A DNA stretch of 64,000 nt from Ceratobasidium sp. AG-K (lineage: Eukaryota; Basidiomycota; Agaricomycetes; Cantharellales; Ceratobasidiaceae). The first letter of the stretch is position 1; every line of letters begins with the position of its first letter. Of the stretch, positions 44,033 to 56,738 are shown piece by piece. The translations under genes and the position numbers were made by a program. Below the pieces are notes generated by a model that was given only the letters and a program-made list of their open reading frames with translations, did not search any database and was not told where the DNA came from. The stretch covers positions 4,810,571 through 4,874,570 of the forward strand of contig JAWNGF010000003.1 in the NCBI GenBank assembly GCA_037039685.1, read 5' to 3'.

Positions 44033-46632
44033 ATGGCCCAAGCTCTCAAGGAAGTCGACATTATCTTTGCTGGAGGAGGAACTGCAGGTAAGGCTCTAAT
44101 GTCTAGCTCCGTCGGGAACGCGACTAAAGTCTGCCTATCGTCAGCCTGCGTTGCCGCTGGACGACTCGCTGCTGCCAACCCTGGCCTCGAGATTCTCTTG
44201 GTCGAGCAAGGACCTGATAACATCGATGATCCAACGGTGCTGTCGCCTGCACTATACCTGTCCCACCTTGTTCCCGATAGCAAGACTGCGTAAGTTACAA
44301 GTCTATCGCGGACTAGCTACACTTCTCACAACCCGGAACTTCTCAGTTTGTACTGGCAAGGAAACAAGTCAGCCGCACTGAATGGGCGCAGCCCAATCGT
44401 CCCAACTGGTAGGTCTAAAGTCCGGTGGGTAACGTTGGTGATGCTCAAGGCTCTGGGATTTTCTAGGTGGAATGCTAGGTGGCGGGTCTAGGTGAGTTAC
44501 ATTTGAACGCTGCTCGAGAATAGTCTAACTAACTTGATACTAGCATTAACTTCGTGATGTAAGCATCGTTTGCTCATTCGTTTTTCTAAACGCGCTTATC
44601 CTCTTGCGCACAGGTATACACGAGCATCTGCCTCGTAAGTGATTTAATTTCTAGCCATTCAAATAGGTACTAACCCACAATCTAGCGATTTTGATGACTG
44701 GAATACTGAAGGGTGGGGCTCCAAGGATCTTCTCCCTTTGCTCAAGAAGGTGAGGCGAACTCAGCGATCGATCGTATTTGACGGTTCGATTGACGTATTT
44801 CATTTAGACGGAAACCTATCATCTTGCACCAGGGCGCGAAACTCACGGATACGATGGGCCGGTAAACGTACGCGCGCAAAGTGTACTGGCGAACGTGGAT
44901 GCTTATCATCCCGATTTAGGTTTCTTACGCGGACGCGGATACGTATGCCGAGGTATCAAAACAATACATTGATGTTATCACGAAACGAGGGGTGCCCTTC
45001 GTTGAGGATAAGCAAGATCTAAAAACTGGACACGGCTGCCAGGTATGCTCTATACTTGTATATTTAAACTAGTACTAACATTAGTTGTCTAGCGATGGGC
45101 AAAGTGGGTGGATCCTGTGGTGAGTATTCTTCTGCTACAGCACTCGAGTGGTCACTCACACGCCACTAGACTGGCCAACGTCAAGGAGCCGCGCATCGCT
45201 TTATCAAGCCACAGGCGGATAACAAGTCCCTGCACATCCTGCCCAAGACCAAAGTTGTTCGCGTTGTTTTCGACGGCACCAAGGCAACTGGAATCGAGGT
45301 TATCGCAAACAAGGCTCAAGACCCAGACGCGGACCAAACCCCCCGAGTGATCACTGCTCGCAAGCTCGTTGTCGTATCTTCCGGAGCCCTCGGAACCCCA
45401 GTGGTTCTTCAACGTAGTGGTGTTGGTGAAGCCGAGCGTTTGGCCAAGCTTGGAATCAAAGTCGTCGCCGACGTTCCAGTCGGCTCAACCTATGAGGATC
45501 ACAACCTTGTCTTGTTCCCCTTCCAGGTTCCGAACGATACCGCAACCATTGACCCAATTCTTAACCAAGAACCTGGCCTCATGGATAAACTGGTCGCTCA
45601 GTTTGCTGCGGGCAAGGGTGGCCTCGCTACCAACTACCTCGACTCGGGAAGCAAGTTGCGTCCGACACCGGCGGAGCTCGAGGAGCTTGGACCTGAGTTT
45701 GGCGTAGTTTGGAAAGAGTACTTCGAGCCCAGGCCCGACAAGGTACGGTACTTGGCCAGCCGCCTCAAAGTTGTATCTAACCACGAACTCAGCCCGTCAT
45801 GCTCCAAGCCGTGATCAATGGATTCCTTGGGCCCCGCGATGCCATCCCTCAAGGTGCTCGTATGATGATGTTCGGTAACTACACTGGCTACGTAAGTCAA
45901 CTCCATTGGAGGTACTGGATTCGACTAATCCAAGTTCATAGCCGATCTCTCGAGGACATATCTACATCACTTCGTCGGACCCCTACGCGGCTCCCGACTT
46001 TGAGACTGGGTTCTTCGACAAGAGGGCTGACGTCGATGTTCAGATTTGGGCATACAAGCAGGCTCGGTAAGTTTCGACTAGGAACCATCGCATACGTGAG
46101 TTCTGACGGTACAATTAGTGAGGTCGCGCGTCGTATGCCGCTCTACCGCGGAGAGTATGCGCCTCTACACCCCAAGTTCCCTGAAGGCAGTGCGGCGGCG
46201 TGTGTTCAGCTCGATGGGCCGCCGGATGCATCTTCCATTCAGGACTATGTGTACACACCCGAAGACAACGCGGCCATCGAAGCCTGGCTCCGTCAGTTTA
46301 TTGAAACGACTTGGCATTCGGTAAGAAACCTCCATTCGTCTCCTATATCACCCTTTCTAACATGTTGTCGCTTGAAAGGTTGGAACTACCCTGATGAAGC
46401 CGAGGGAGGAAGGAGGCTGCGTGGACGCTCGCCTCAACGTCTACGGCACCCAGAACCTAAAAGTTGCCGGTACGTTGGTACGGTTGTACGCGTGCTCCGT
46501 TATATCTGACCATCTCCCACAGATCTTTCTATTATCCCAGGAAACGTTGGAGCCAACACAAACTCCACGGCACTCTTGGTTGGCGAAAAGGCGGCGGTAC
46601 TCATTGCTGAGGATTTGGGACTGAAACTCTAA
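44033..46632 (+). CDS. GMC oxidoreductase, fungal alcohol (methanol) oxidase type
   Basis: FAD enzyme oxidising short alcohols to aldehydes with H2O2 production; supplies peroxide for lignin or methanol metabolism in wood- and litter-decay fungi. ATG 44033; MAQALKEVDIIFAGGGTA|ACVAAGRL is the FAD-binding beta-alpha-beta start. Then GMLGGGSS, INFV, YTRASAS, FDDWNTEGWGSKDLLPL, HGYDGPVNV, VPFVEDKQDLKTGHGCQRWA, ARKLVVVSSGALGTPVVLQR (GMC signature 2), GAAxRF-type segment, EVARRMPLYRGE, ETTWHSVGTTLMKPREEGG (catalytic His) and DLSIIPGNVGANTNST (partner Asn). Many very small exons; all joins found are in frame. Ends AEDLGLKL at 46632; the last three residues, LKL, only partly resemble a peroxisomal PTS1. 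Confidence 0.88.
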
Positions 46633-47772
46633 GAGGCTTGGGGATGGCGTATAGGTGTCTTTTACTTGGTTTATTGGTTAAATTGAATTTTTGATTTATC
46701 GACTTTCATTATTGGTATAAGTCTGGCATTGATCACCACGGCAGTAAGTTTGAAACGGCTGCTCGGAAGGTCATGCACAAACCTACCGTGGATCTCGTCC
46801 AGCGAATTTTCGCCATTTTCATACGCACGAGTCTGCGCCTTGATAGCGTGGGTTCTTGGACGCGTGCTGCTTTGACTGTAGATTCTCGTCTTCTATTATA
46901 CGTGGTCCCTTCGCTTGTTCGTAGGACACGTTTTCGAAGCTGGCCTAGCTTGCCGAACCTAAGGGCTCCAATTAACCCTATCTTACCTGTTTTGTCATTG
47001 CATCCCAATCGAATGTCGAGCTTCAAGACTTTGCACAAACTTGCGAACTAAGCCTCATACGTCTTCCCATGTCTTTCTATCAATCCCCCTCGCGAGTCTG
47101 GTACTTTTCAACGCAAACAGCTTTCCTTCGTCGCTCGTAGCTATTGATTCCGAGCCCGAGTTACATTCCCGGCTCCATATGAGCATCACAGTGCCTGACA
47201 GTACGCCAGTTCCCATCTAGGCTCCAACGTGTTGCACTTCTCGACTCTGACACCAATCCAAACAATCATCACTCAAATACCTTCTGAGCCAAGTGGCAAA
47301 ACACGTGGGTCCTGTACGGCCCTTCCAAGAATAATTTTTTTCATAACCTGGACAGTCACCGTAGCATGAGGTGGAGCCCTCACTTCTCTAGACCGAATGC
47401 TCGGCACCGGCTCGTAATTTTGAAACCGTTCTCCGTTTGGTTTTCAGCACGAGAAGATACGAAATGATAACGAGCGGTCGGACGAATCAAATCAACGTAT
47501 CGACAAACTCGAAATCAATTTGAGGGGAAACTCGGACAAGTACGTTTCGTATTTTCACCAACCTGTGTGCTTCTAATGCAGGGACGGAGGCGAGAGCGGC
47601 ACGGCTCATTTCTAGGTGAAGAAACGACTCGTGCCCACAAGATACTTGGTTAATTCGACGAACAAATCTACCAATAATCTGTTCAATTTTGACACGCACA
47701 CACATTCCACCTAGAGTCTTTATTCTGAATGCGGCCGGCTATGTAGCTGAAGCTACCAATTACATTCAGTTT
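46633..47772. other. Region without a recognised gene
   Basis: 3' flank of the alcohol oxidase followed by unassigned sequence. Open frames at 46773-47051 (plus) and 46733-47038 (minus) overlap each other and show no domain; I do not call them. Confidence 0.45.
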
Positions 47773-48371
47773 TCGATATATGCTTGAGAATTTGAGAGCA
47801 CAGCCACGAAAAAAGTCATCCACAAAGGACGGAATGGGAAAAATTGAGGTACGCCTGGCTTGGCCTGCGTGGAATCTACAAAAGCACCACTTCGCTTGCA
47901 CGGACACCTGCCCTGGCTCCGCGCAGCCCATGCGATTATTCCTAGCATTGAAATGGAACTGAAAACAGATGCCCAGCCGAGGCCACAGCACCCATCCCCG
48001 CGGCCCAAGGTGAACAGTTATGGGTTCGCGAGCACCCATAACCCCATGGCAATACTAGGACATTGTATAATGACATACGCGCGAGCGGGGTCGATGCCTA
48101 CTAATGAGCAACCCTTGGGTGATAAGAGGAGCACCGTTCCCCAGCTTCGAGAACACGAATGTGCAGGAGAATGAAGGGCGAGAGCAGACACCAGACAGAC
48201 AGCTACAACCAGGTATAATTTAGAGACTACCACGCCCTCGTCGGATGAGTCTTCGGGCACAACGTGGTGGCCATCAAGAGGCCACATATGGGCGCCAGTG
48301 GCTGGCGTATACACGTGTCAAGCACAGCCAAACATCGCAAGTGGCAAGTCACACCGATTCAATAATATTTA
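47773..48371. repeat. ~0.6-kb tandem repeat unit 1
   Basis: Starts near TTCGATATATGCTTGAGAAT. Shares with the next unit, at an offset of about 600 bp, CTTGCACGGACACCTGCC, ATGAGCAACCCTTGGGTGA and CCACGCCCTCGTC with GAGTCTTCGGGCACAA. Non-coding as far as I can see. Confidence 0.6.
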
Positions 48372-48970
48372 TATAATGCTATAAACTAACAGAACCGTCT
48401 ACGAAGGACGAAACCTCGGAAAAAATTGGCATGTACCAGAGGCCGATGGCCAACGCAAACTGCTTTACTGGGCCAACTACAGCGCTGCCTCGCTTACACG
48501 GACAACCTCCCTCCCACACGCAGCTATGGGCGTAGGATGAGTCATGGAACAGAATGGTACCAAGACAGCCACCTATCTTGGATACGGTACCCATCTCCGC
48601 ACCCAAGGCAAGCCGCTGCAGGCCCGGGAGCACTGCAACGCCCAGTCTGCCCTTGAACATCGATGCCCTATCCTGCGTAAATTGGAGGGAGTACAATGCC
48701 TACAAATGAGCAACCCTTGGGTAGAGGGGAGCACCGGTTCCGAGCTCTGAGAATACGGATGTGTAGGAGAGCAAACAGCAGAGGCGAGCTCCAGAGCAGC
48801 CGCATTTTTGATACGAGTTAGCAACTACCACGCCCTCGTCTGGTGAGTCTCCGGGCACAATGTCGTAGCCACAAGAGAGCAAGCCAGGCGCTGTGGCTGT
48901 TATATACCACCCTCATAAAACACAACCAAACATGGTGCAACCACGACGCATATAAAGCGAACAAGACTAA
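48372..48970. repeat. ~0.6-kb tandem repeat unit 2
   Basis: Counterpart of 47773-48371: CTTACACGGACAACCTCC, ATGAGCAACCCTTGGGTAGA, CCACGCCCTCGTC with GAGTCTCCGGGCACAA. Diverged but collinear. Confidence 0.6.
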
Positions 48971-49500
48971 CATAATGACATTACAAATTAGAGTGTCTTG
49001 CTAGGAGGTAAAATCATGAGATAATCATGTGTGGCGAAAGTGGCTACAAGCCCAGGGCGGCTATCGCCGTCCGAGTCGGCTCCGCAGTAGAACGATCCTG
49101 CGCCACGAGCGCCCCCACTTACCGCCCGTAAGTATACAAAGCCATTCAATTTTTATAAGTTTAGGATGTGTTGATGATAGGAAAGAGTAGCTTAGTCGGA
49201 TTAGCGATACCGTTCATGCCGGAGAGTCGATGGGTGGGTAGGAAGCACTACCGTGCTCGTCCAGGGAACAACAGGTTCTCTATTACACCCACGGGCGGCT
49301 ACGACGTCTGCAAATGAATTAACCTTGGGTAGAGGGAAACGATCGCTCAAATTAGGGCACACGAGACAGTGGGCAAGGGAGAGCTCCAAAGCAGATCGGA
49401 TGGGAGCATAGGGCAAGTGCAATTTGGCGCCCTCCAAGCAGATTACGGCGCCCACGAGTGACTGCCTCCCGGCTGCTAGATGCGACGTGGTGAGGTCAAA
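48971..49500. repeat. ~0.6-kb tandem repeat unit 3 (more diverged)
   Basis: AATGAATTAACCTTGGGTAG near 49311 and GAGAGCTCCAAAGCAGATCG near 49379 match units 1-2 in order. Its right part is also the beginning of the 2.1-kb duplication. Confidence 0.45.
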
Positions 49501-51210
49501 TATATTACCGGGGAATCGTTACCTCCAGAGACCGGACGCTACGCTCGCACCCGTTCCGTTTGCCGTTGGCCGCACCCAGCTTTGCATCCAACAATTTTAA
49601 ACTCTATACACATTTAAGTTCGGGTGTCTATTAGCTGACAGGTTGTTGTAAAACTTACCTAGGCCGATTCGGCTATCATCTAGGCAGGACTAAGCGAGGT
49701 GAGTTTTACGGCCGAAGTACATCAAAAGCAACTCGAGGAGTAGGGTAGTGATCCAGCTTGAGATCAAGTATATGTGAGCTCAGCCAGGGTAGATGCGGAT
49801 AACCGGACCATTTGGGTGGCAACAATAAATGAGGTGGCCCTAGAATTTCAAACATCGCCACACTATCGGAGCGCTGAGCACAGAAGGCCGAGTTAGCCAA
49901 ATAAGTCATTCGACTACATCTGCCGCTATCTGAAGGCTAGGGTAACACAAAGTCGAGTCGGAGAGAGAACAGCAGTAAAGTGCTCTACAGAGAGCTCAAG
50001 CGCGCATATAACATAAGAAACTTCGGGCGCAAGTACCTGCCCCAAATAGACTGATTCGAATAGATCCGGGAACGTGAGAAGATACAAAATACTGAGCCCT
50101 ATGCATTGGCTTCCTGTAATCTTGAGCACAAGGTGCCGCGCATAAATCCCGATCGTGTACGACGCGGAATCACTTCGTTCTTATAGCAAGCCCGTGGAAT
50201 CCCTTTGCAACCTTCGATATCGTGGCGTATATGCTCATCTGAAATTTCGGCACCTATTGCGACAATCTCTTTGCATTCATTTGAATCAAACACTTGATGT
50301 ACTCCACACAGGACTTTGCACCGACAAATAACCAACCCACAGCCACCTCGAGCCACCCAACGAACCGACCCTCCTCCCACACGATGAGCAAAGGTTAACT
50401 TCACCGAATGGCAAAAATCCAAAAATTCTGCCACCTCGAACCCCACCGACACCTCGTTTACCCAGACCATACACTCGCACACCCGCCTCGCACGCACTCT
50501 CGCCCCGTTGCACACAGCCCAGCACGCCGGAGCCCATCCCGATCGCACCTAGCCACGCCACGTTGAGCAAGGGTGCCCGTGAGGCAGGTCCGCAAGCGCC
50601 AGTCTTTGCGCAACACGCCCCAGACGGGGTGTGCGTCGGCCCCTGCGCGAGGGGGACCGGAGGGCAGGAGAATAATCGATGGGTGTTGATACGGACATTG
50701 GATGCCGCGCCCTCGTCGCATAGCGAGTCTCTGGGCATACATATACGACAGCGGTCGACCGTGGTGGAACGTCGAGACCAGGTGGCTAGGGTTTTTGGTT
50801 TATAGCCACGGGGTCAGACAAACAGTACAAAATATCATCTGTCAGCGTGCGTGCTTGTGCTTCTGTCCATGTGTATTGCCCGATAAATGTCTGCGCTATC
50901 TGTGCTACTACATTCTGCTTGTAATCACACGTGTACATCACTCGGACCCAACATATGTCTTAAACATACCATGCACGCCAAACCGAAACAAGCGCTGGCA
51001 AGAAGCCAGATGAGCGCAACAAAGTAAAAACGCAACCAGACAAACAACAGATAGCTAAAGCAACATGACCATGATCCAGACCACATAGATAAACATCCAA
51101 ATAGATCTATCACTCCGGGTCTCATCGGTCTCGTCACAGGTGGACGAGCCCCATCGGTCGTCTCGAACAAACACCCATTTGTTCTCCCGATGGAAACGCG
51201 CCAACTTCGG
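49150..51210. repeat. ~2.1-kb tandem duplication, left unit
   Basis: Collinear with 51211-53300. Matching landmarks: GCTCGCACCCGTTCCG then GCCGTTGGCCG (49543) with 51634; TACGGACATTGGATGCCGCG (50690) with 52820; AAAATATCATCTGTCAGCG (50828) with 52958; ACATAGATAAACATC (51080) with GCATAGATAAACATC (53200). No credible open frame is shared by both units. Confidence 0.7.
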
Positions 51211-53300
51211 GATGGCAATCAGAATAGCAAAGACTGACTCAGCCGAATTACTGATATCATTCACGCCAGCGAGCCACCGCGGTTACAGAAATCACCACGA
51301 TGCTCATCTAAGGAACGCAGAGGTTCTTGATTGCACTGAAATGCTGTTTGCGGATGTCACACCCGCTTGTGGGAGAGGATACATACTGGCTCCAAGTTGC
51401 TTACGGCCCTAATACCACGGACGTATAAGAGAACGAGCAACGACGAACATTAAAGGAAGTTGGATGAAGCATAGGTCTGCCAAAACTCGGCAGCCGTCGG
51501 GACCTCTTCTCTCACTGGCAAGTACCACGCTACGGCGCCCACGAAAGGCTTGACCCCGGTTGCTAGCGGTGACACGGTGTAGTCGAATGCATTAGTAGGG
51601 GAGTGTCACCCCCAAATGCCCAACGCTTCACTCGCACCTACTCCGCTTGCTGTTGGCCGGGCCGGCCTTGTGAGCAGGCTTCTCAGTTATAGGTTTGCTC
51701 AAATTTGAGGATCAATTGGCTGACGGGTCTTCGTACGATTCGCCTTGCTTATTAGCGCGACCAGTCGTGGCGTGTTCCGTGGCTACAATGGACTGACGAT
51801 ATCGACCCAGGGGTATAGGGTAGCGCCCCACCTGAACTCCAGTACGAGTGAACCTGATCAAAGCCGAAGCGGGTAACCGGGCCGTTCAGTTGGCAAAAAC
51901 ATCAAGCTGTCTTGGTATCCTAAACACCGCCACGCTATAGGATCGTGGTTGGGTGCAGAAGCCGAGCCGTAACAACAATTATCTGATTCAGCTGGTTGTT
52001 CCACGAAGACTAGGGTAGCATAAGTTTCCCGCATGCCAGAGACATTGACCGTGTATATACTCGCGCAAAATGCCCAAAGTAACCTCTATCTACCTACCAA
52101 AGCCGGTGCTGAATGGATACACTAACGCAGGAATATCTAAGATAGCCAGCTCCATGCGTTCGCTTCCTCCAATATGTAGGACTAGGGGTTCGCCTCCTAC
52201 CACATCTAAATTCAGACTCCGCCAGGATTCAGATTTCCTTTGTCGACACACGAAGGTCCAAGTACCCCTTAATGAGCTTCGATGTCACTTCATAAATGCT
52301 CAATTAAGTAGTAAGCACCCAGGAAGCCGATCATTGCACATTCTTTTCAATTAGTCACTTGGACTCATGGTGTACACATGTAGATTTTCACTCCCAAAAA
52401 AAAAGAACGGAACATGTACATCCGCAGCCACAAAGATATGCACGAGCCACCTGACAAATAGACCCCGTCCCCTGCCCCCCCCCCCCCCCCCAACGAGAGA
52501 AAGCTGAACCCCCGACAAACCGACTGTCAGCGAATGACGGAAATCCAAAAATTCCGCTCCACTCGGGGCCCACCGACACCTCACTTACCCAGACCCAACG
52601 CTCGCGGAGTTGCCTCACAACCACCCCCACCCCGCTGTATGCAGCCCAGCACGTGCTGGAGCCCACCCAGTCGCACCTAGCCGCGTCGCGTAGCATGGGG
52701 GTGCCTGTGAGGCAACCGCGCAAGAACCAATCTTCGCTCAACACATCTCGAAGGAGACATGTGTCGGCCCCCTGCGCAAGGGGGACCGCAGGGGCAGGAG
52801 AGTGCCGGAGGGTTTTGATACGGACATTGGATGCCGCGCCCTCGTCGCTACGCGAGTCTCTGGGCACCTATGCGACAGCCGTGGACCGTGGTGGAAGGTA
52901 AAGACAAGGTGGCTAGGGTTTTTCGGTTTATAGCCACAGAATCCGAGTAAACATTCCAAAATATCATCTGTCAGCGCGGGTGTACTCCTTGCAGTTTGAC
53001 GCTTATGGCCGTCATCAGCATCACTGAGTCTCGAACTTGCCAGCACACGTTACTTGGGTCCAACATATAATTTAATCATAGTCGACTATGGATACCAAAC
53101 CTAAAACGAACCAGGTACAGGCCAGGTGAACAGGAAAAGATAAAGAGTAAAAACACAATCAACAGCACATAGCTAAACCAACATGATCATGATCCAGTTC
53201 GCATAGATAAACATCAAAATAGATTGTCACCCGAGTCTCGTCAGTCTCGTCACAGGTGGACATGCCATTTCGGGCATCTCCCAAACCCACTTGTTTTCCC
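51211..53300. repeat. ~2.1-kb tandem duplication, right unit
   Basis: Second unit; it ends at about the stop codon of the transcription factor gene (53310), so its right end acts as that gene's 3' flank. Contains a run of 17 C at 52475-52491 that is absent from the left unit. Confidence 0.7.
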
Positions 53301-53309
53301 AAATGGATG

Positions 53310-56300
53310 TTATCGGTTCCCCCACGCAGGCATATCAAACGCCGCATTCCACTGTCCAGTCTGCTGCGACGGCCCCGCCGGCGGATGTCCGTACCACTGC
53401 CGCTCGACGCCCTCTTCGGGGATACCCTCCTTGTACTCGGGCACCATTCGGTAATCGTACCCAGGGTAAAATTCGGGCTGGGGCTGGTATTCGCGCACGG
53501 GGGTAGAGAGGTACGGGAGTTGGCCGTACGACTCGCTGTATGCGGGGTATTCGCTCGTGCCGCCGAGGTAGGGTGCAGGTTGGTCAGTCATGACTTGGAG
53601 CGGCTGGTGCGGGACGGTCATTTGAGGTTGAGGTTGTAAACCGCCCGACTGGGGTGGTGCTAGCCCATTCGACGTCTGAGACTGAGCCTGGCCTGGCTGA
53701 GCTTGAGCCTGCAATCCGCCCGGCTGCTGAGCCTGCATCCCACCCGGTTGCTGAGCCTGCATCCCACCCGGCTGTTGAACCTGCATCCCACCACTCTGAG
53801 GAGCCGACTGAGCAGTCTGGGGCGTAACCGGCGACTCGCGATCGCTCCCCGGACCCGACTTGGTGCGCACAGGCCCAACGGTCTTGGCAGGCTTGTTGCG
53901 CACACGGACGCCGATACGGGGGTACGGCGAGGGTTTGGGCTTGTCCCGGTGTTCGCGCTTGGGCGCGTCGGATTCGCTCGGTGGGCGCTCGGGGGGTGGA
54001 TGGGTCGGGGCAACTGGTGAGTGGGTCGGGGCGAGTGGGGAGTGGGTTGGGGCGAGTGGAGTTGGGAGCGAGGCGGGGACGTGTGTCGTCGGCGGGACGA
54101 GCGATAATGGTTGGACCGTGGGGGTAGGCATGGGAGGCTCCTCGCGCTCCTCGTCGGGCGCACAAGTAACGACCGCGGCCCCGACAAACGGTAGCTCGAA
54201 CCCGACTCCGAGCTCGCCCTCGCCCTCTTCGGATCTCTTGCGCTTGAGCGCGCCAGACACGGACGAACTGACACCCATAGCGCCTTCGGCTTTGGACACG
54301 AGCACCTCGACGACACGGACCGCCTCACTCGGAAGACCCTCTACCCCCGCACCATTATACACGTCCAGCTCGCGCAGCACACCCAACGCGTTCCGAACGT
54401 CTTGGAGGGCAAGCTGGGAGTACAGCCCGGTGGGAGAGTTGATAGCTACACTTGCCGCGACGACAGCGCCGCCAAACAACTGCTGGGCGAATCCATACGG
54501 GCGGGTGGGGGGAAGGAGTCGATGGGCGGTGAGGGCGGCGTGGATGAGCGCGTGGGCGGCCGAGGAACACGCGAGTGCGGCGTGGTGGGGAGACGCAAAT
54601 GCCGTGGGAGCGTTGCGGGTCAGGAACGGGTAGTAAGCCTTGAGGATGAGCGAGTTGGCGGCCGTGGCGAGTTCGCAGCGCTGGAGCATTAAAGCGGTTT
54701 CTTCCTCGCCGAGCGACCCGCCGTTTAGTCCGTTATTGCCGCCAGCACCTAACGAGGAACTAGTCATATCCAACTTCCACGCGGGCGGAAGGTCGTGCAT
54801 AAACTCGGAGACGGTACGCTCCATCGCATTGGCGCCATCGAATGGGAGCGGACGCTCGTCGAGGAGCCGACGTTTGAGCGTCTTGATGAGTTGTGCGAGG
54901 CTGCGGATCGATACCGGGCATGATAGAGAGTTCCGATAGGATAAATGGCGAGTTTCGATAAGATAAATGATTGAGTTTCAATGAAATAGAAGATGGCGAG
55001 TTCGGTGCGTGCGGGATGCCCGGTGGGAAGAGGAAGCACCATCACATCGACAAGAGTCGTTGCATCAGAAGAGTCGACCGAGGAACGAAGCAGAAGCAGC
55101 ATCCACAAATCACAAACGAGGAATCACAAGCATCGCGGACAAAGGCAGGGCGCGGGACCGAAAGATAGGGGCGTTGAAGCGCGCCGGCGGAGGAAACGTG
55201 CCACACCGAAGCAGCGCCGATCGCAGAGGTCGAGACAATACCAGGAACGGACAATTAGCCGACCGGCGGTGGAGAATCGAGCGAGCGGAGTGAAAAAAGA
55301 ATGGATCGGAGCAGTGACGGATCGGCGGTGGCACGGCGGAGAAGAAATACGAATGGACGATCAGCTCCGATTGTCAGAGGATAAAGAGCAGGACTCACCG
55401 GCACTTGAGGCGAAAGTACGCATCCTCTTCCTCGTCTTTTGGCAGCTGGAGGGAAAACGTGGCATCGTCGATGGACGGCGGGAGGCCGATGTAGTCCGAA
55501 GTGAACCTGCGACGAGTCAGCGTGCGTTCAAGCGTTGACAAGATGGATATCGCTGCCCGTGGGCTCAACAAGCATATGGATCATCCTCAGGTCGACAAGA
55601 AATCCACTCACAAATCGGCACAATAAACCTCCCACCACACCCTGCGCCTCCACTCTTCATCCTCGGCCTTGGACTCGACCGCGAGCCCCATCGCACGCGC
55701 CACTCCCACCGCACGACACACATCCGGCCACACCCTCGGCGCAATCCTCGCCCGCCCATCCAGCGTTCCACGAGCCGCATGCAACAGCGCAGCCAACACC
55801 GCATCCGTATCATGCGCACACGGCGACAGAGCGCGGTACGACAAGACTCCCAACGCACGTGCGCAAACGTCTTCCGGCTCGACGTGAGCGCCAATCGCCA
55901 GTCCGGCCGTTCCGAGCGCCAACAAACTCGTCGAGTATTTCGCCCCATCGTTGGCGCACATGTCTTCGAATCTGGCTCGGGTGCGGGCAGAGAGACCCGC
56001 GTGGGGCCCTAGGACTTTTTCGGCTGCGTTCCAGAGACGGGTGCGGGTCTGTCGAGGGGGCAAGAGGGAGATGTGGGCGGATGTGACGCCGGTGCGGTGG
56101 GAGATTGGGACCTGCTGTGCACGTGCGACGGGGTCCGACTCGTCCTCGTCGTCTTCGTCGCTTGAGGGTCGTAGCGTGAGGGCCGACAAGTCCAGTCCGA
56201 GGTGGGCGGCCCATAGCGAGGAGACGTCCTCGAGCCCTACAAGCGCTGACGATATGTCGTCTGTTGCGATGAGGACGGCGGGGGGAGGCGGGGGCGGAGG

Positions 56301-56738
56301 AGGTGCGGATGGACCGGGAGCAAGCGCCGGCGTCGACCCAGGCTGTGTGCCTGTCAACGCCTTCCACGAGTCCTCGAGCGCCGACACTCGGTTGTGCAAA
56401 CTCTGCACGTCACTACACAATAAGCCTAGCTCATAGAACCGAATAAAACTCACATTTTCTCAGCTGCAGCCGCAGAGTATATACACCTGGCCGTCGTCTC
56501 TCGTTTCACACACGACGAACACGGTGAACGCCGGTCGCATTTTAGTTTCAGTCGTTTGCACTACACACTGTCAGCTCCGTCAACCACACAGCGTCAACTC
56601 ACCTCGGCGCACACCACCGTAATCCTCGAGCGGATCCCACTGCACTCATTAGCTCAGCTCGTATACGCCCCACACCACTCACGCAACAGCCTTGACGTCC
56701 TGAGCATCGTGCTCGACGATCCCCTCCTTGTTGTCCAT
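53310..56738 (-). CDS. Zn(II)2Cys6 fungal transcription factor
   Basis: Nuclear regulator. ATG at 56738: MDNKEGIVEHDAQDVKAVA, spliced to GIRSRITVVCAE, then CKRLKLKCDRRSPCSSCVKR and ETTARCIYS, giving CX2CX6CX5CX2CX8C split by an intron between the second Cys pair. A short coil (VQSLHNRVSALEDSW) and a Pro-rich linker follow. The middle-homology (fungal TF) domain includes ALGVLSYRALSPCAHDTD, RAVGVARAMGLAVES, EEWRRRVWWEVYCADL|FTS and DYIGLPPSIDDATFSLQLP. After an unusually long intron (about 460 nt) come LIKTLKRRLLDERPLPFDG and a 504-residue exon with low-complexity repeats (GGMQAQQP-type and LAPTHSP-type), ending FDMPAWGNR at 53310. Target genes unknown. Confidence 0.88.

Noticed and set aside
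48018..51264. Several 60-150 codon open frames in the repeat block
   Set aside because: None is shared in frame between repeat units, none has a domain, and many overlap on opposite strands.
53860..54633. 257-codon plus-strand open frame
   Set aside because: It is the antisense of the low-complexity, GC-rich last exon of the Zn2Cys6 factor, whose own frame is supported by domains.
54993..55538. 181-codon plus-strand open frame
   Set aside because: Antisense to the transcription factor's long intron and neighbouring exon; composition is Arg/Gly-rich without a domain.
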